DNA of 64,000 bases from 3107 sp965216225 (GCA_965216225.1 CBDCFF010000026.1:1-64000); one strand, 5' to 3'; shown: positions 8,783-18,867, counted from the first letter of the stretch. The notes: generated from the letters alone by a model not told the origin. Numbers and translations are program-made.

Positions 8783-9242
8783 GACAGTCCCAACCTTTGC
8801 ATCTTGCGTTTGAGCGAGTGTCGCGAAATGCCAAGGCGTTCGGCGGCCATGCCCTTTTTTCCGCCCGCCTTGAGAAGCGCGTCCTGAATCATGGTGCGTT
8901 CGACACTATCCATGGATTCTTCGATCGACATCGGACCTTTCGGTTCTGCTTGCCGGATTTCTGCAGGCAGTTGATCGACCGAGATGGCTTGACCCGGATG
9001 GAGAATGGTCAGTCGCTCTACGAGGTTCTTCAGTTCTCTGACGTTACCTGGCCATCCATACGAGCCAAAGAATGTGAACGTCGAATTTGCAAAGCTGATC
9101 GGGCGATTTGCTGCTTCTTGCGCGTAGAGACTGGCAAAGTAGTTCGCCAGAATATTGATGTCAGTTTCCCTGTCACGTAGTGGCGGAACTTCCAGAGGCA
9201 TCACATTGAGGCGGAAAAACAGGTCATGCCTGAAGGTTTCCC

Positions 9243-10619
9243 GAGCTATGCCCGAAAGTTGGTGATGGTGTGATCAGGCGGCGTGGTGAATTTGCTTGAT
9301 CCCGTCTCTGAACTCAACCCCTTCAATGATCTCTGGCATGCGGTTGGCGCCGTCGAGCTTTCGCCACTTGGCCTGCGCTGACATCATCAGCTTGAATGCC
9401 ATGGCCAACCCGGTCTTGCGGCTCAGGCAGCCTTTGGTTTTGCCGGTGCGGTGGCGGACGGTGGCGAAGGTGCTCTCGATCGGGTTCGTGGTTCGGATGT
9501 GCTTCCAGTGCTCAGCAGGGAAGCCGTAGAAGGAGAGCAGCACAGCCCGGTCTTTGGTCAGTTTCCCAACCGCCTTGTCATATTTCGCGCCGTAGGTTTC
9601 CACGAAGAAATCGAAGGCGGCCCCGGCTTCGGTCTTCGTTTCCGCCTGCCAGATATCATGCAGGTGGCCTTTGGCTTTGGCCTGCACCGATTTGGGCATG
9701 GCATTGAGAACGTTTCCGGTCTTGTGAACCCAACACCGTTGTTCCCGGGTGCTGCCGAAGACTTCGCGCAGCGCCGCCCAGAACCCCAAGGCGCCGTCGC
9801 CAATGGCCAGATCGGGGGCGTGGGACAGCCCGCGACGCTTGAGATCGAGCAGCAACTCGCGCCAACTCTGCGTGCTTTCACGGTAGCCGTCGGTGAGGCC
9901 CAGAACCTCCTTGCGGCCCCACTCATCCGCGCCGATCAGCACCAGAACGCATTGTTTCTGCTCTTCCATACGCGGTTGGAAATAGACACCATCGGCCCAG
10001 ACATAGACGAAACGCCGGGCGCTGAGATCGCGGCGCTGCCAGCGTTCATACTCCGCCCCCCAGTCCGCTTTCAATCGCGAGATGGTGCTCGATGAAAGCC
10101 CTGCCGCGTTCGGCCCCAACAGCGCCCCAAGAGCCTCCTGGAAGTCGCCCGTGGAAATGCCCTTAAGGTAGAGCCACGGCAGCAGTTCCTCAATCGATCT
10201 GGTCTTGCGCAGCCAAGGCGGCAAGATCGACGAGGCGAAACGGATCTTTTCGTCCACATTGCCCCGGTCCCGCATCCGCGGCACCTTCACTGGTACCGGG
10301 CCGATGCCGGTCATGACCTCGCGCTCGGGCAGATGACCATGGCGCACCAGCCGCGCACGGCCGTCGTCCGTCACCTCGCGGGCATGGGCGGCGAGGAGTG
10401 TGGCCAATTCCGCTTCCACCGCCTGTTTGAGCAGTTGGCGCGCGCCGGTTTGCAGGATGTCGGTCAGCGGGTCAGACGAAAATCCCGATGGACCGGGCAA
10501 CGGCGTGATGGTAGACTTCGTCATGTGGCATATCCTTTTCTCTGCTGAGAATTGCGGCGCGTGAACAACGCCATGATATGCCGCCCATCAGGGCCATCAC
10601 CAACTTTCGGCTATAACTC
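9243..10619 (-). mobile_element. IS256-family element A, copy 1, complete
   Basis: 1377 bp. The terminal inverted repeats begin GAGCTATGCCCGAAAG on the left and GAGTTATAGCCGAAAG read inward from the right. A perfect 9-bp target duplication AGGTTTCCC lies at 9234-9242 and 10620-10628. It interrupts the response-regulator gene. Transposase is nearly identical to copies 2 and 3, so spread is recent. Confidence 0.97.
9274..10524 (-). CDS. IS256 family transposase (element A, copy 1)
   Basis: 416-aa Mutator-type transposase. The catalytic acidic residues lie in VYVWADGVYF, LAIGDGALGFW and NPIESTFATVR. Full length with no frameshift. Small differences from copies 2 and 3 (LPGPSG for LPDPSG, SAQAKW for SAQGKW, QIHHAA for QIQNAA) show it diverged slightly after duplication. 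Confidence 0.96.
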   Translation of the reverse strand: MTKSTITPLPGPSGFSSDPLTDILQTGARQLLKQAVEAELATLLAAHAREVTDDGRARLVRHGHLPEREVMTGIGPVPVKVPRMRDRGNVDEKIRFASSILPPWLRKTRSIEELLPWLYLKGISTGDFQEALGALLGPNAAGLSSSTISRLKADWGAEYERWQRRDLSARRFVYVWADGVYFQPRMEEQKQCVLVLIGADEWGRKEVLGLTDGYRESTQSWRELLLDLKRRGLSHAPDLAIGDGALGFWAALREVFGSTREQRCWVHKTGNVLNAMPKSVQAKAKGHLHDIWQAETKTEAGAAFDFFVETYGAKYDKAVGKLTKDRAVLLSFYGFPAEHWKHIRTTNPIESTFATVRHRTGKTKGCLSRKTGLAMAFKLMMSAQAKWRKLDGANRMPEIIEGVEFRDGIKQIHHAA

Positions 10620-11498
10620 AGGTTTCCCCGGCAACCGCCTGTTCCAGGTTTCTGTTGGTTGCTGCGATGACGCGAAGATCGGATTGACGTTCGCGTGTTA
10701 TGCCGACCGGCCGATAGCTCCTTGTTTCCAGGAACGTCAACAGCTTCGCTTGAACCGAGAGCGGCATCTCACTGATTTCGTCGAGGAAAAGCGTCCCGCC
10801 ATTCGCAATTTCAACCAAGCCCCGGCGGCGGGAAACAAGTCCGGGGAAGGAACCTTTCTCAGCCCCGAAGAGTTCGGCTTCGATTTGGTTTTCTGGAAGC
10901 GTCGCGCAGTTTATTTCGACAAACGGACTGTCCGGGCCGCTTCCTTTGATGTGAAGCTGTTTGGCCACCACAGCTTTGCCAACTCCTGTTTCACCAGAGA
11001 GGAGGAGAGTGTTCACGCTGCTTGCAGTGATGCGATCGATTTGTTCTCTCAGATTTCGGATGAGATGACTGTTGCCAATGAATGACGTGTCATTGGTGTA
11101 GCGTTCACGAAGGTATCCGACTTCGGACTCCAGTTGTTTGCGTTTGCTCGTATCCTCAATGAGGTGGATAAGCTCATCAACATCAAAGGGTTTCGCAAGG
11201 TAGTCTAGCGCTCCCATTTTGATGGCAGTTACGGCATCCTTGGTATCATCAAACGCCGACATCATGATCACCGGAACGTCAGGGAGATTATCGTTCAGCC
11301 ATTGAAGAACCTCTATTCCGGATATCCCGGGCATCCTGATATCCAGCAGGACGACATCGGGGCTCTCCTTTCTTGCGATTTTGCAGCCGGTATGGCCGTT
11401 GTGGGCCTCCAGACATGTCATGCCTGCCTGTCTGAGCGTAAAGGCCAGCGATTGGGTGAGTTTGATTTCATCATCAATGATCAGAACAGTTGATTTGC

Positions 11499-13187
11499 TC
11501 ATTTTCCCGCCGCCCCCGCATCCGTCTCAACAGGAAACGTCAGAGTGACTGTCGTGCCAACGCCGAACTCGCTTTCAATATCCATTGAGCCCCCGTTTGC
11601 TCTTACAAGCTGGTTGGTGATGGAAAGGCCTAGCCCGGATCCACCAACGCGAGATGTGAAGAATGGGCGAAGTATCTTGGGCTTGGTTTCCTCGTCGATC
11701 CCAATTCCATCGTCCGAGACGATGATGACCGCCTGCCCGTTTTCCCTGTAGGCGCGGAGGGTCAGGTGTCCGCCATCTGGCGTGGCCTCTATGCCGTTCA
11801 AGGCAAGGTTCAGGAGAATCTGCCGAAGGTGAGACTGGTCAACGACCAGTTCCAGATTGGATTCCCCGGACAGGTTGACCACGACATTTTTTTCGTGTGC
11901 GGATGTCGCGATCAAGGTTTTGATAGAGCGCAGCACATCCTTGATCACAACTACATCCTTTTCCGGATCACTTGGTCGCGCATAGTTCAGGAATTCACCA
12001 ATCGCACGGTCGACGCGCGTTATTTCCGCCGAGATAACATCGAACATATATTTTCGCTCAGGGTCGGTTTCGCCGCGTTTGAGGCCGTGAACGGTCGTGG
12101 CTACCGTCGTAAGTGGATTACGGATTTCGTGCGCAATCCCGGCCGCCATGTTTCCCAGAGCGGCGCGCCGCTCCACGTCAACGCGCGTCTCAATCAGCTT
12201 TCCGAGCTGCTCTCGCATTCTATTGAACGAACGGGCAAGAATTCCCAGCTCGCCCGGAGCGTCCTCGGACACCGCAACACTAAAGTTGCCATTGGCAATT
12301 GATCTCGCCCCTTCGCTTAGAGGCTGCAAATAGCGGGAGAGGCGCTCTGACATCTTAAAAAACAGGAAAGTCAGGAGAAGTGCAGAGAATGCGGCCGCGA
12401 CCAAAAGCAGGTATCGAATAAGAGTTCTGGGCTCCTGAAAGATGTCTCGCCCTTTGACCAGATGGATGCGCCACCCGGGGAAAAAATGCCGTGACCTGGC
12501 GATGGTCTCGCCAGCTTGGGCAACTGTACCCACTGCGGTCAGTCGAGTTCGATCAAAGACGATAACCTGGGGTTGATAGACATTTGGTTCGATCAATGCT
12601 GCGGTTTGCTCGGTTAACGAGGCGAGCCGCATCCGTAGGGAGACGACACCTATCCTTTCCTGATTGACCGTGACTGGCATGCGGATCAGAAACCAACCTG
12701 GCCGACCATTATTGGGCAGCACGGGTCCCAAAACTTCAGCGGTCTCGTGTTGGACCAAGGGAAGAGTGTTGTAGTTTTCTGGCTTTGTTCGGGTTCGTGT
12801 CGCTGGGATGGTCTGGAGAATGTTCCCATCAATGTCTGCGAGCTCAATGGCATAAATGTCCGGGCTTTCAGTCTCCAGGTGCAGGAAGTCACCCAACAGC
12901 TCCGAGATCCCCTGATCCTTTCCGTTGACGAAGAATTCGGTTGTATCCGGCAGATCGACAATATTCTCAAGGCGGTTAACCTGGACCGCCATAAAGTTGC
13001 TCATCCTGGCTGCGGTCGCTTCGAGGTTGGCATTAATCCGGTTAGTGATGAGATTATTCAGGAGGTTTGCGCTGTAGCGATCATAGGAGATCGCAATGAT
13101 GACCAGCGGTATGAGCGCAGCAACCAAAGCACCCCATAGATAACGGCGCGCCAGATTCAAGTTTCCAAGTCCGAAATAGCGTCTCAC
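11499..13187 (-). CDS. Membrane-bound sensor histidine kinase of the interrupted two-component system
   Basis: 562 aa from a GTG start that has GGAGG 7 nt upstream (13195-13199); an upstream ATG frame extension lacks a Shine-Dalgarno sequence. Order: TM1 (residues 16-35), about 220 residues of periplasmic, probably Cache-like sensor domain, TM2 (257-277), HAMP, a HisKA box AAGIAHEIRNPLTTV with H353, and HATPase_c with N, G1 (DDGIGIDEE) and G2 (GGSGLGLSI) boxes. The stop overlaps the regulator start as ATGA. The kinase is intact but its cognate regulator is broken. The genes upstream were replaced by IS DNA, starting 78 bp before the start codon. Confidence 0.92.
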   Translation of the reverse strand: MRRYFGLGNLNLARRYLWGALVAALIPLVIIAISYDRYSANLLNNLITNRINANLEATAARMSNFMAVQVNRLENIVDLPDTTEFFVNGKDQGISELLGDFLHLETESPDIYAIELADIDGNILQTIPATRTRTKPENYNTLPLVQHETAEVLGPVLPNNGRPGWFLIRMPVTVNQERIGVVSLRMRLASLTEQTAALIEPNVYQPQVIVFDRTRLTAVGTVAQAGETIARSRHFFPGWRIHLVKGRDIFQEPRTLIRYLLLVAAAFSALLLTFLFFKMSERLSRYLQPLSEGARSIANGNFSVAVSEDAPGELGILARSFNRMREQLGKLIETRVDVERRAALGNMAAGIAHEIRNPLTTVATTVHGLKRGETDPERKYMFDVISAEITRVDRAIGEFLNYARPSDPEKDVVVIKDVLRSIKTLIATSAHEKNVVVNLSGESNLELVVDQSHLRQILLNLALNGIEATPDGGHLTLRAYRENGQAVIIVSDDGIGIDEETKPKILRPFFTSRVGGSGLGLSITNQLVRANGGSMDIESEFGVGTTVTLTFPVETDAGAAGK

Positions 13188-13378
13188 GGATGTTCCTCCG
13201 ACTGCAACTCTAACGGAACGCAAGGCGAGCGGAAACCACTCGGTATGTGTCTTATGAGCGGATTTGGGAGTGTCCTGAATTCTGTGTATCTGTCCCGGTC
13301 CATGGGGGTTTCAAATACAGTCACGCATTGAAGCGCTCGTCGAACATAATAGCGAACTGGTTGCGGGCTGCAAACCAT

Positions 13379-14755
13379 GAGTTATAGCCGAAAGTTGGTG
13401 ATGGCGCTGATTGGCGGCATATCATGGCGTTGTTCACGCGCCGCAATTCTCAGCAGAGAAAAGGATATGCCACATGACGAAGTCTACCATCACGCCGTTG
13501 CCCGATCCATCGGGATTTTCGTCTGACCCGCTGACCGACATCCTGCAAACCGGCGCGCGCCAACTGCTCAAACAGGCGGTGGAAGCGGAATTGGCCACGC
13601 TCCTCGCCGCCCATGCCCGCGAGGTGACGGACGACGGCCGTGCGCGGCTGGTGCGCCATGGTCATCTGCCCGAGCGCGAGGTCATGACCGGCATCGGCCC
13701 GGTACCAGTGAAGGTGCCGCGGATGCGGGACCGGGGCAATGTGGACGAAAAGATCCGTTTCGCCTCGTCGATCTTGCCGCCCTGGCTGCGCAAGACCAGA
13801 TCGATTGAGGAACTGCTGCCGTGGCTCTATCTTAAGGGCATTTCCACGGGCGACTTCCAGGAGGCTCTTGGGGCGCTGTTGGGGCCGAACGCGGCAGGGC
13901 TTTCATCGAGCACCATCTCGCGATTGAAAGCGGACTGGGGGGCGGAGTATGAACGCTGGCAGCGCCGCGATCTCAGCGCCCGGCGTTTCGTCTATGTCTG
14001 GGCCGATGGTGTCTATTTCCAACCGCGTATGGAAGAGCAGAAACAATGCGTTCTGGTGCTGATCGGCGCGGATGAGTGGGGCCGCAAGGAGGTTCTGGGG
14101 CTCACCGACGGCTACCGTGAAAGCACGCAGAGTTGGCGCGAGTTGCTGCTCGATCTCAAGCGTCGCGGGCTGTCCCACGCCCCCGATCTGGCCATTGGCG
14201 ACGGCGCCTTGGGGTTCTGGGCGGCGCTGCGCGAAGTCTTCGGCAGCACCCGGGAACAACGGTGCTGGGTTCACAAGACCGGAAACGTTCTCAATGCCAT
14301 GCCCAAATCGGTGCAGGCCAAAGCCAAGGGCCACCTGCATGATATCTGGCAGGCGGAAACGAAGACCGAAGCCGGGGCCGCCTTCGATTTCTTCGTGGAA
14401 ACCTACGGCGCGAAATATGACAAGGCGGTTGGGAAACTGACCAAAGACCGGGCTGTGCTGCTCTCCTTCTACGGCTTCCCTGCTGAGCACTGGAAGCACA
14501 TCCGAACCACGAACCCGATCGAGAGCACCTTCGCCACCGTCCGCCACCGCACCGGCAAAACCAAAGGCTGCCTGAGCCGCAAGACCGGGTTGGCCATGGC
14601 ATTCAAGCTGATGATGTCAGCGCAAGGAAAATGGCGAAAGCTCGACGGCGCCAACCGCATGCCAGAGATCATTGAAGGGGTTGAGTTCACAGACGGGATC
14701 AAGCAAATTCAAAACGCCGCCTGATCACACCATCACCAACTTTCGGGCATAGCTC
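13379..14755 (+). mobile_element. IS256-family element A, copy 2, complete
   Basis: 1377 bp, the same ends as copy 1 but in the opposite orientation. A perfect 9-bp duplication GCAAACCAT lies at 13370-13378 and 14756-14764. It interrupts the transposase of IS256 element B in frame between EWFA and ARNQF. Confidence 0.97.
13474..14724 (+). CDS. IS256 family transposase (element A, copy 2)
   Basis: 416 aa, intact. The ATG giving MTKSTITPLP has AAGGA 8 nt upstream; a 21-codon upstream extension comes from the terminal repeat and is not needed. Catalytic regions are as in copy 1. It differs from copy 3 at only two or so residues (T for R before DGIKQ, and K for R in LSRKTG). Confidence 0.96.
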   Translation: MTKSTITPLPDPSGFSSDPLTDILQTGARQLLKQAVEAELATLLAAHAREVTDDGRARLVRHGHLPEREVMTGIGPVPVKVPRMRDRGNVDEKIRFASSILPPWLRKTRSIEELLPWLYLKGISTGDFQEALGALLGPNAAGLSSSTISRLKADWGAEYERWQRRDLSARRFVYVWADGVYFQPRMEEQKQCVLVLIGADEWGRKEVLGLTDGYRESTQSWRELLLDLKRRGLSHAPDLAIGDGALGFWAALREVFGSTREQRCWVHKTGNVLNAMPKSVQAKAKGHLHDIWQAETKTEAGAAFDFFVETYGAKYDKAVGKLTKDRAVLLSFYGFPAEHWKHIRTTNPIESTFATVRHRTGKTKGCLSRKTGLAMAFKLMMSAQGKWRKLDGANRMPEIIEGVEFTDGIKQIQNAA

Positions 14756-15738
14756 GCAAACCATTCCAGAACATTCCTGCCGCCTTTCCCGAAGTTGCGG
14801 ATGGCCAGATGGATCAGCTTTGTTGCGGCCTGATCGGTCGGGAACGATCCGCGGGTCTTGATTGATTTGCGGATCACCCGGTTCAGGCTCTCGATGGCGT
14901 TGGTGGTGTAGATGATCTTTCGGATCGCCGGATCGAAGGTGAAGAACGGGATTACTTCCTGCCATGCCCGCCGCCATGCCGGGGCGAGGGAGGCGTATTT
15001 ACCGGCCCATTTGTCTTTGAGCGCGTCCAGTTCGGTGGCCGCCTGACCAGCGGTGGCGGCGCTGTAAATCCGGCGCAGATCGGCGGCCACTGCCTTGCGG
15101 TCTTTCCACGAGCAGAAGTTCAGGGAATGGCGCACCAGGTGGACAATGCAGGTCTGGACCGTAGGCGGCGGTGATCGCCTCCGGGAAGCCCTGGTCTTTG
15201 AGGACCGTTCTCAAGATGGATCACCCCCGCCCTTTTGATGAACCCGAACAGATAGTGGAGGAGGGAACACCCCTGCCTCGTATGACAGGAACGGGAGACG
15301 AAAAGGTCATGAATGACACCATCGGCATCGACATCCCGAAAGATCATCTCGACACCCATCGCCTGAGCGATGGCAAGGCGAAACGCTTCACCAACGACCG
15401 GACAGGACTGAAGACGCTGAAGAACCGGATCGGCCCGCAGTGCTGCCGCGTCGTCTACGAGCCTGCAGGACGCTGTCATCGCGATCCGGAGGCCCGCCTT
15501 TCAAAGACGGATCACGCCATGGTCAGGGTGAACCCCGAACGCGCCCGCCGCTTCTGCTGCGCGACAAACAAGGTGAGAATCCAGCGTCAATCAGGATGAG
15601 AACGCGTGTGCGGGGGCTCGCAGGGAGGGCGTAGCCCGACTGGGGAGGCCCCGCACACGCGTTTTGCCCTTTTGGGGCGGGCCTGACGGTTGTGGCCGGC
15701 TCGGATAAGGAATGATTTTCTGTGCAAGGGGATCGTTC

Positions 15739-17259
15739 ATGCCGGGCTGTCATGTCACTGACCAACAAATGAGGCTCTTCATGACGCTCAGATCGACCCA
15801 TTCCGTTGCCGTTGCCGCTGCCAAGGCGGGGATCAGCCAGGCAACGGGCTATCGGCTGCAAGCTGACCCAATTTTACCATCACAGAAGAAGGCCCCTCGC
15901 GGCCGGCGGCGTCCGGACCCGCTGGCGGACATTTTTGATGCGGAGGTCGTGCCGCTTCTGCGGTCCTCACCGGGGATCCGACCTGTGGCGGTTTACGAGG
16001 AGCTTCTGCGTCGGCATTCTGATCTGGGTACGGGCATCCGACGGACTCCGGAGCGACGGATACGCGCCTGGAATGCGGAACACGGCCCTGAACAGGACGT
16101 CATTTTCCGGCAGACCCACACACCGGGCAAAATGGGCCTGTCGGATTTCACCGCCATGGGCAAGTTGGGTGTGACCATTGCCGGTGAGGCACTGGGCCAT
16201 CGACTGTATCACTTCCGGCTTGCCTATAGCGGGTTTCAGCACGCCCACGTCGTGCTGGGCGGCGAAAGCTATGTGGCGCTGGCTGAGGGATTGCAGAACG
16301 CCCTCTGGACGCTCGGCGGCGTGCCACACAATCATGGAACTGACAGCCTGTCGGCGGCCTTCAAGAACCTGGATAAGTCATCCCGGGCCGATCTAACCGA
16401 CCGCTTCGACGCCCTGTGCAACCATTATGGAATGACGCCGACGCGCAACAACAAGGGCGTCGCACACGAGAACGGTTCCATCGAGAGCCCCAATGGGCAT
16501 CTGAAGCGCACCATTGAGGACGCGCTGGTCATGCGTGGGTCGCGCGACTTCGAAAGCTTGCAAGATTATCGTCGCTTCATCGACGAGATCGTGGGCCGGA
16601 TCAACGCCCGCAATGCCAAGCGTATCGATGCGGAACGTGCGAGCCTCAGACCTTTGCCGACGCGGCGGACCACGGATTACGAGGAGATCACGTTGCGCGT
16701 CACTTCCTCCGGGGGCTTCACCTTGCGCAAGGTGTTCTACACCGTGCCATCCCGGTTGATCGGGCATCAGCTGCGGGTTCGGCTCTACGATGATCGGTTG
16801 GAGCTGTTCCTGGGAAGCTCTGCCCTGCTAACGCTGACACGCGGACGAGCCTCGAGCACCGGGAGCCATGGGCACGTGGTCAATTACCACCACGTCATCC
16901 ACTCCTTGCGCAAAAAGCCCATGGCGCTGATGGGGCTGGTCTATCGGGATCAGCTATTCCCGCGCCGGGCGTTCCGTAACATGTTCGCATTCCTGCTGGA
17001 GCAGACCAGTGAGAAGGCGGCGTGTCGCATGGTTGTCGATCTTCTGGCGCTGGCACACGAGCGGGGCTGCGAGGCTGAATTGGCAGCGCAGCTTGAGGAG
17101 GACCTTCGCCAGAAGCGCCCGCCTGACATGGCGGCCCTACGCGCAGTGTTTAGCCCATCACAAGACGCACTCCCCCAAGTCGCGGTGCAACTGGCCGACC
17201 TGTCATCTTACGACCAGTTGGTCGGCGGTACGCCATCCGCTCAGGAGGTGACAGCATGA
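15739..17259 (+). CDS. istA: IS21 family transposase IstA
   Basis: 506-aa rve-type transposase. N-terminal helix-turn-helix (SVAVAAAKAGISQATGYRL), then the DDE core with SDFTAMG, the second D in HNHGTDSLSA and the E in AHENGSIESPNGHLK. The C-terminal beta-barrel region follows. The ATG at 15739 has AAGGGG 8 nt upstream, better than the ORF's first codon at 15712. It overlaps istB by 4 nt (ATGA). Confidence 0.95.
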   Translation: MPGCHVTDQQMRLFMTLRSTHSVAVAAAKAGISQATGYRLQADPILPSQKKAPRGRRRPDPLADIFDAEVVPLLRSSPGIRPVAVYEELLRRHSDLGTGIRRTPERRIRAWNAEHGPEQDVIFRQTHTPGKMGLSDFTAMGKLGVTIAGEALGHRLYHFRLAYSGFQHAHVVLGGESYVALAEGLQNALWTLGGVPHNHGTDSLSAAFKNLDKSSRADLTDRFDALCNHYGMTPTRNNKGVAHENGSIESPNGHLKRTIEDALVMRGSRDFESLQDYRRFIDEIVGRINARNAKRIDAERASLRPLPTRRTTDYEEITLRVTSSGGFTLRKVFYTVPSRLIGHQLRVRLYDDRLELFLGSSALLTLTRGRASSTGSHGHVVNYHHVIHSLRKKPMALMGLVYRDQLFPRRAFRNMFAFLLEQTSEKAACRMVVDLLALAHERGCEAELAAQLEEDLRQKRPPDMAALRAVFSPSQDALPQVAVQLADLSSYDQLVGGTPSAQEVTA

Positions 17260-18065
17260 CATCGCCCCAGACCGATACCGCCCGCCTAACCTTGGCTCTG
17301 ACCGAATTGCGCTTGCCAGCCATCAAGGCGCTATGGCCGCGCTTTGCGGAACAAGCCGACAAGGAAGGCTGGCCCGCCGCTCGGATGCTCAGCACCCTGG
17401 TGGAGCATGAACTGGCTGAACGAGATCGCCGTCGTATCGAGCGACATCTCGCACAGGCACGCCTGTTGCCCGGAAAAACGATCGACACCTTCGACTTCAC
17501 AGCCGTCCCCATGCTGTCCAAGGCCCATGTCAGTGCGATCACCGCTGGCGACAGCTGGATCGGAAAGGGCGGCAACATCCTGCTGTTTGGGCCGCCAGGT
17601 GTGGGCAAATCACATCTCGGCTCAGCCATCGGGCTCGCCCTTGTCGAGCAAGGCTACCGCGTCCTATTCAGCCGCACCACCGATCTGGTCCAGAAACTCC
17701 AACAGGCCCGCCGCGATCTCGTCCTCGAAAGTGCCATTGCAAAGCTCGACAAATTCCATCTGCTGATCCTCGATGACATCACCTACGTCACCAAGGATCA
17801 GGCTGAAACCAGTGTGCTCTTCGAACTCATCAGCGCGAGATATGAACGCCGCTCAATGTTGATCACGGCCAACCAGCCCTTCGGGGAGTGGAATGCGATT
17901 TTTCCAGACCCGGCCATGACATTGGCCGCCGTCGACAGGCTCGTGCACCACGCAACCATCTTCGAGATGAATGTCGAAAGCTACCGGCGAAGAGCAGCAC
18001 AAAAGGCAAAGGGGCCGGGAAGGCCTGCACAAAAAGCCACACCGGAAAACACCAAAGCTGATTGA
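17256..18065 (+). CDS. istB: IS21 family ATPase IstB
   Basis: 269-aa AAA+ helper ATPase related to DnaC that assembles with IstA and target DNA. Walker A LFGPPGVGKSHLG near residue 110, Walker B LLILDDITYV, and sensor ITANQPFGEW. Translationally coupled to istA. Intact. Confidence 0.96.
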   Translation: MTSPQTDTARLTLALTELRLPAIKALWPRFAEQADKEGWPAARMLSTLVEHELAERDRRRIERHLAQARLLPGKTIDTFDFTAVPMLSKAHVSAITAGDSWIGKGGNILLFGPPGVGKSHLGSAIGLALVEQGYRVLFSRTTDLVQKLQQARRDLVLESAIAKLDKFHLLILDDITYVTKDQAETSVLFELISARYERRSMLITANQPFGEWNAIFPDPAMTLAAVDRLVHHATIFEMNVESYRRRAAQKAKGPGRPAQKATPENTKAD

Positions 18066-18867
18066 CGCTCCGCGACAATCAAAAAACAAACCCCTTGATC
18101 GCGGCACAAAAGCCCGGCATCGTCCCAAACGTCGCGACCAAGGATTCTCATCCTGATTGACGCGCACTTCTCATCTTGATTGTCGCGCTACACGCTTCGC
18201 CGAAGCGGTCGCCCAGTCCGCCAAAACTGACCGGATCAATGCGGAACTGCCGGCCCGCATGGGGGCGATGCCTGACCTGAAGGCTTCACCGTTGCGCGAT
18301 GAACCCATGAACGATCTGCGGGAGGTGCATGTCGCCCGGAGCGCTCTCATCAAGGACCAGACTGCCTGCCGGAACCGGCTCTGCGGTGCGCGCAACACAC
18401 TCGTCAAGGCGCAACTGAAAACCAGGATGCGCCGGATCGCAAGGCAACTTGCCCGGCTCGATGCCGGGTTGAAGAAGCATATCCGCGAGGATGCAAAGCT
18501 TGCCGGACAGTTCGAGATCCTGCGGTCGATCCCCTGCCGTCGCAATACTCATCGAAATGCCGGAGATCGGAACCTTGACGCCCAAGCAGGCCGCCGCGCT
18601 TGCGGGCCTGGCTCCCTTCATGCGCACGTCCGGCAAATGGACAGCCAGAGCGAAAATCGGAGGCGGACGAGCCGGGCTTCGCCAGGCGCTCTACATGCCC
18701 GCCCTCGTCGCAGCGCGCTGCAATTCCCAACTCACCTGCGTCTACAAGGCTTTGCGTCAAAAGGGCAGGAAAGCCAGGGTCGCTCTTGTGGCAATCATGC
18801 GCAAGCTCATCATCCTCGCAAATACCTTGATCCGCGAAAACCGCCAGTGGTCCAAAATCAAACCTTG

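Larger units (their letters stand above)
8779..11502 (-). pseudogene. Sigma54-dependent (NtrC-family) response regulator, split by an IS256-family insertion
   Basis: The N-terminal part (10620-11502) carries a receiver domain with D10/D11 and phosphoacceptor D54, then an AAA+ domain with Walker A SGETGVGKA. The C-terminal part (8779-9242) carries the R-finger side, WPGNVRELKN and a Fis-type helix-turn-helix (KGMAAERLGISRHSLKRKMQ). Removing the IS and one copy of the 9-bp duplication restores the frame (V-A-G-E-T-F-R-H-D) and gives about 448 aa. The loop that contacts sigma54, normally GAFTGA, reads GSFPGL here, so even the ancestral protein may not have been a standard sigma54 activator. The start overlaps the kinase stop as ATGA. 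Confidence 0.95.
13321..15214 (-). pseudogene. IS256 family transposase B, C-terminal part, interrupted
   Basis: From 15214 it reads GFPEAITAAY, then shifts frame near 15160 into VRHSLNFCSWKDRKAVAADL and continues with IYTTNAIESLNRVIRK (catalytic E region) and RNVLEWFA. At that point IS256 A copy 2 is inserted. After removal of the insertion and one TSD the protein continues AARNQFAIMFDERFNA and stops at 13321. It is not functional, owing to the frameshift and two insertions. Confidence 0.85.
15555..18192 (+). mobile_element. IS21-family element, copy 1, complete
   Basis: 2638 bp, TG...CA ends (TGCTGCGCGACAA at the left, TGTAGCGCGACAA read inward from the right). Sub-terminal repeats of the type GCGTCAATCAGGATGAGAA occur at each end, as IS21 has. 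A 6-bp target duplication CGCTTC lies at 15549-15554 and 18193-18198. Removing the element restores the IS110 frame. Copy 2 at 62171 has the same proteins. Confidence 0.95.
15215..18867 (+). mobile_element. IS110-family element a, split by IS21
   Basis: Sits inside the transposase gene of IS256 element B, between its VVDGL and GFPEAI regions. IS110 elements make no target duplication, so the outer bounds are set only to within about 10 bp by where element B coding sequence stops and resumes. Only about 94 bp precede the transposase ATG. The gene is broken by IS21 copy 1 and by a frameshift. Confidence 0.75.
15309..18867 (+). pseudogene. IS110 family transposase a, interrupted and frameshifted
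   Basis: The N-terminal DEDD/RuvC-like domain starts MNDTIGIDIPKDHLD and contains VVYEPAG. IS21 is inserted after RARRF, and the gene resumes in frame with AEAVAQSAKTDRINAEL. The usual D of the DRID motif is N here. A frameshift near 18535 then separates this from the C-terminal domain (EIGTLTPKQAAALAGLAPF, TSGKW with the candidate catalytic Ser). It is almost certainly inactive even without IS21. Confidence 0.85.

Noticed and set aside
15171..15599. Independent small gene of 142 codons
   Set aside because: It is the N-terminal part of the IS110 a transposase extended upstream into element B sequence.
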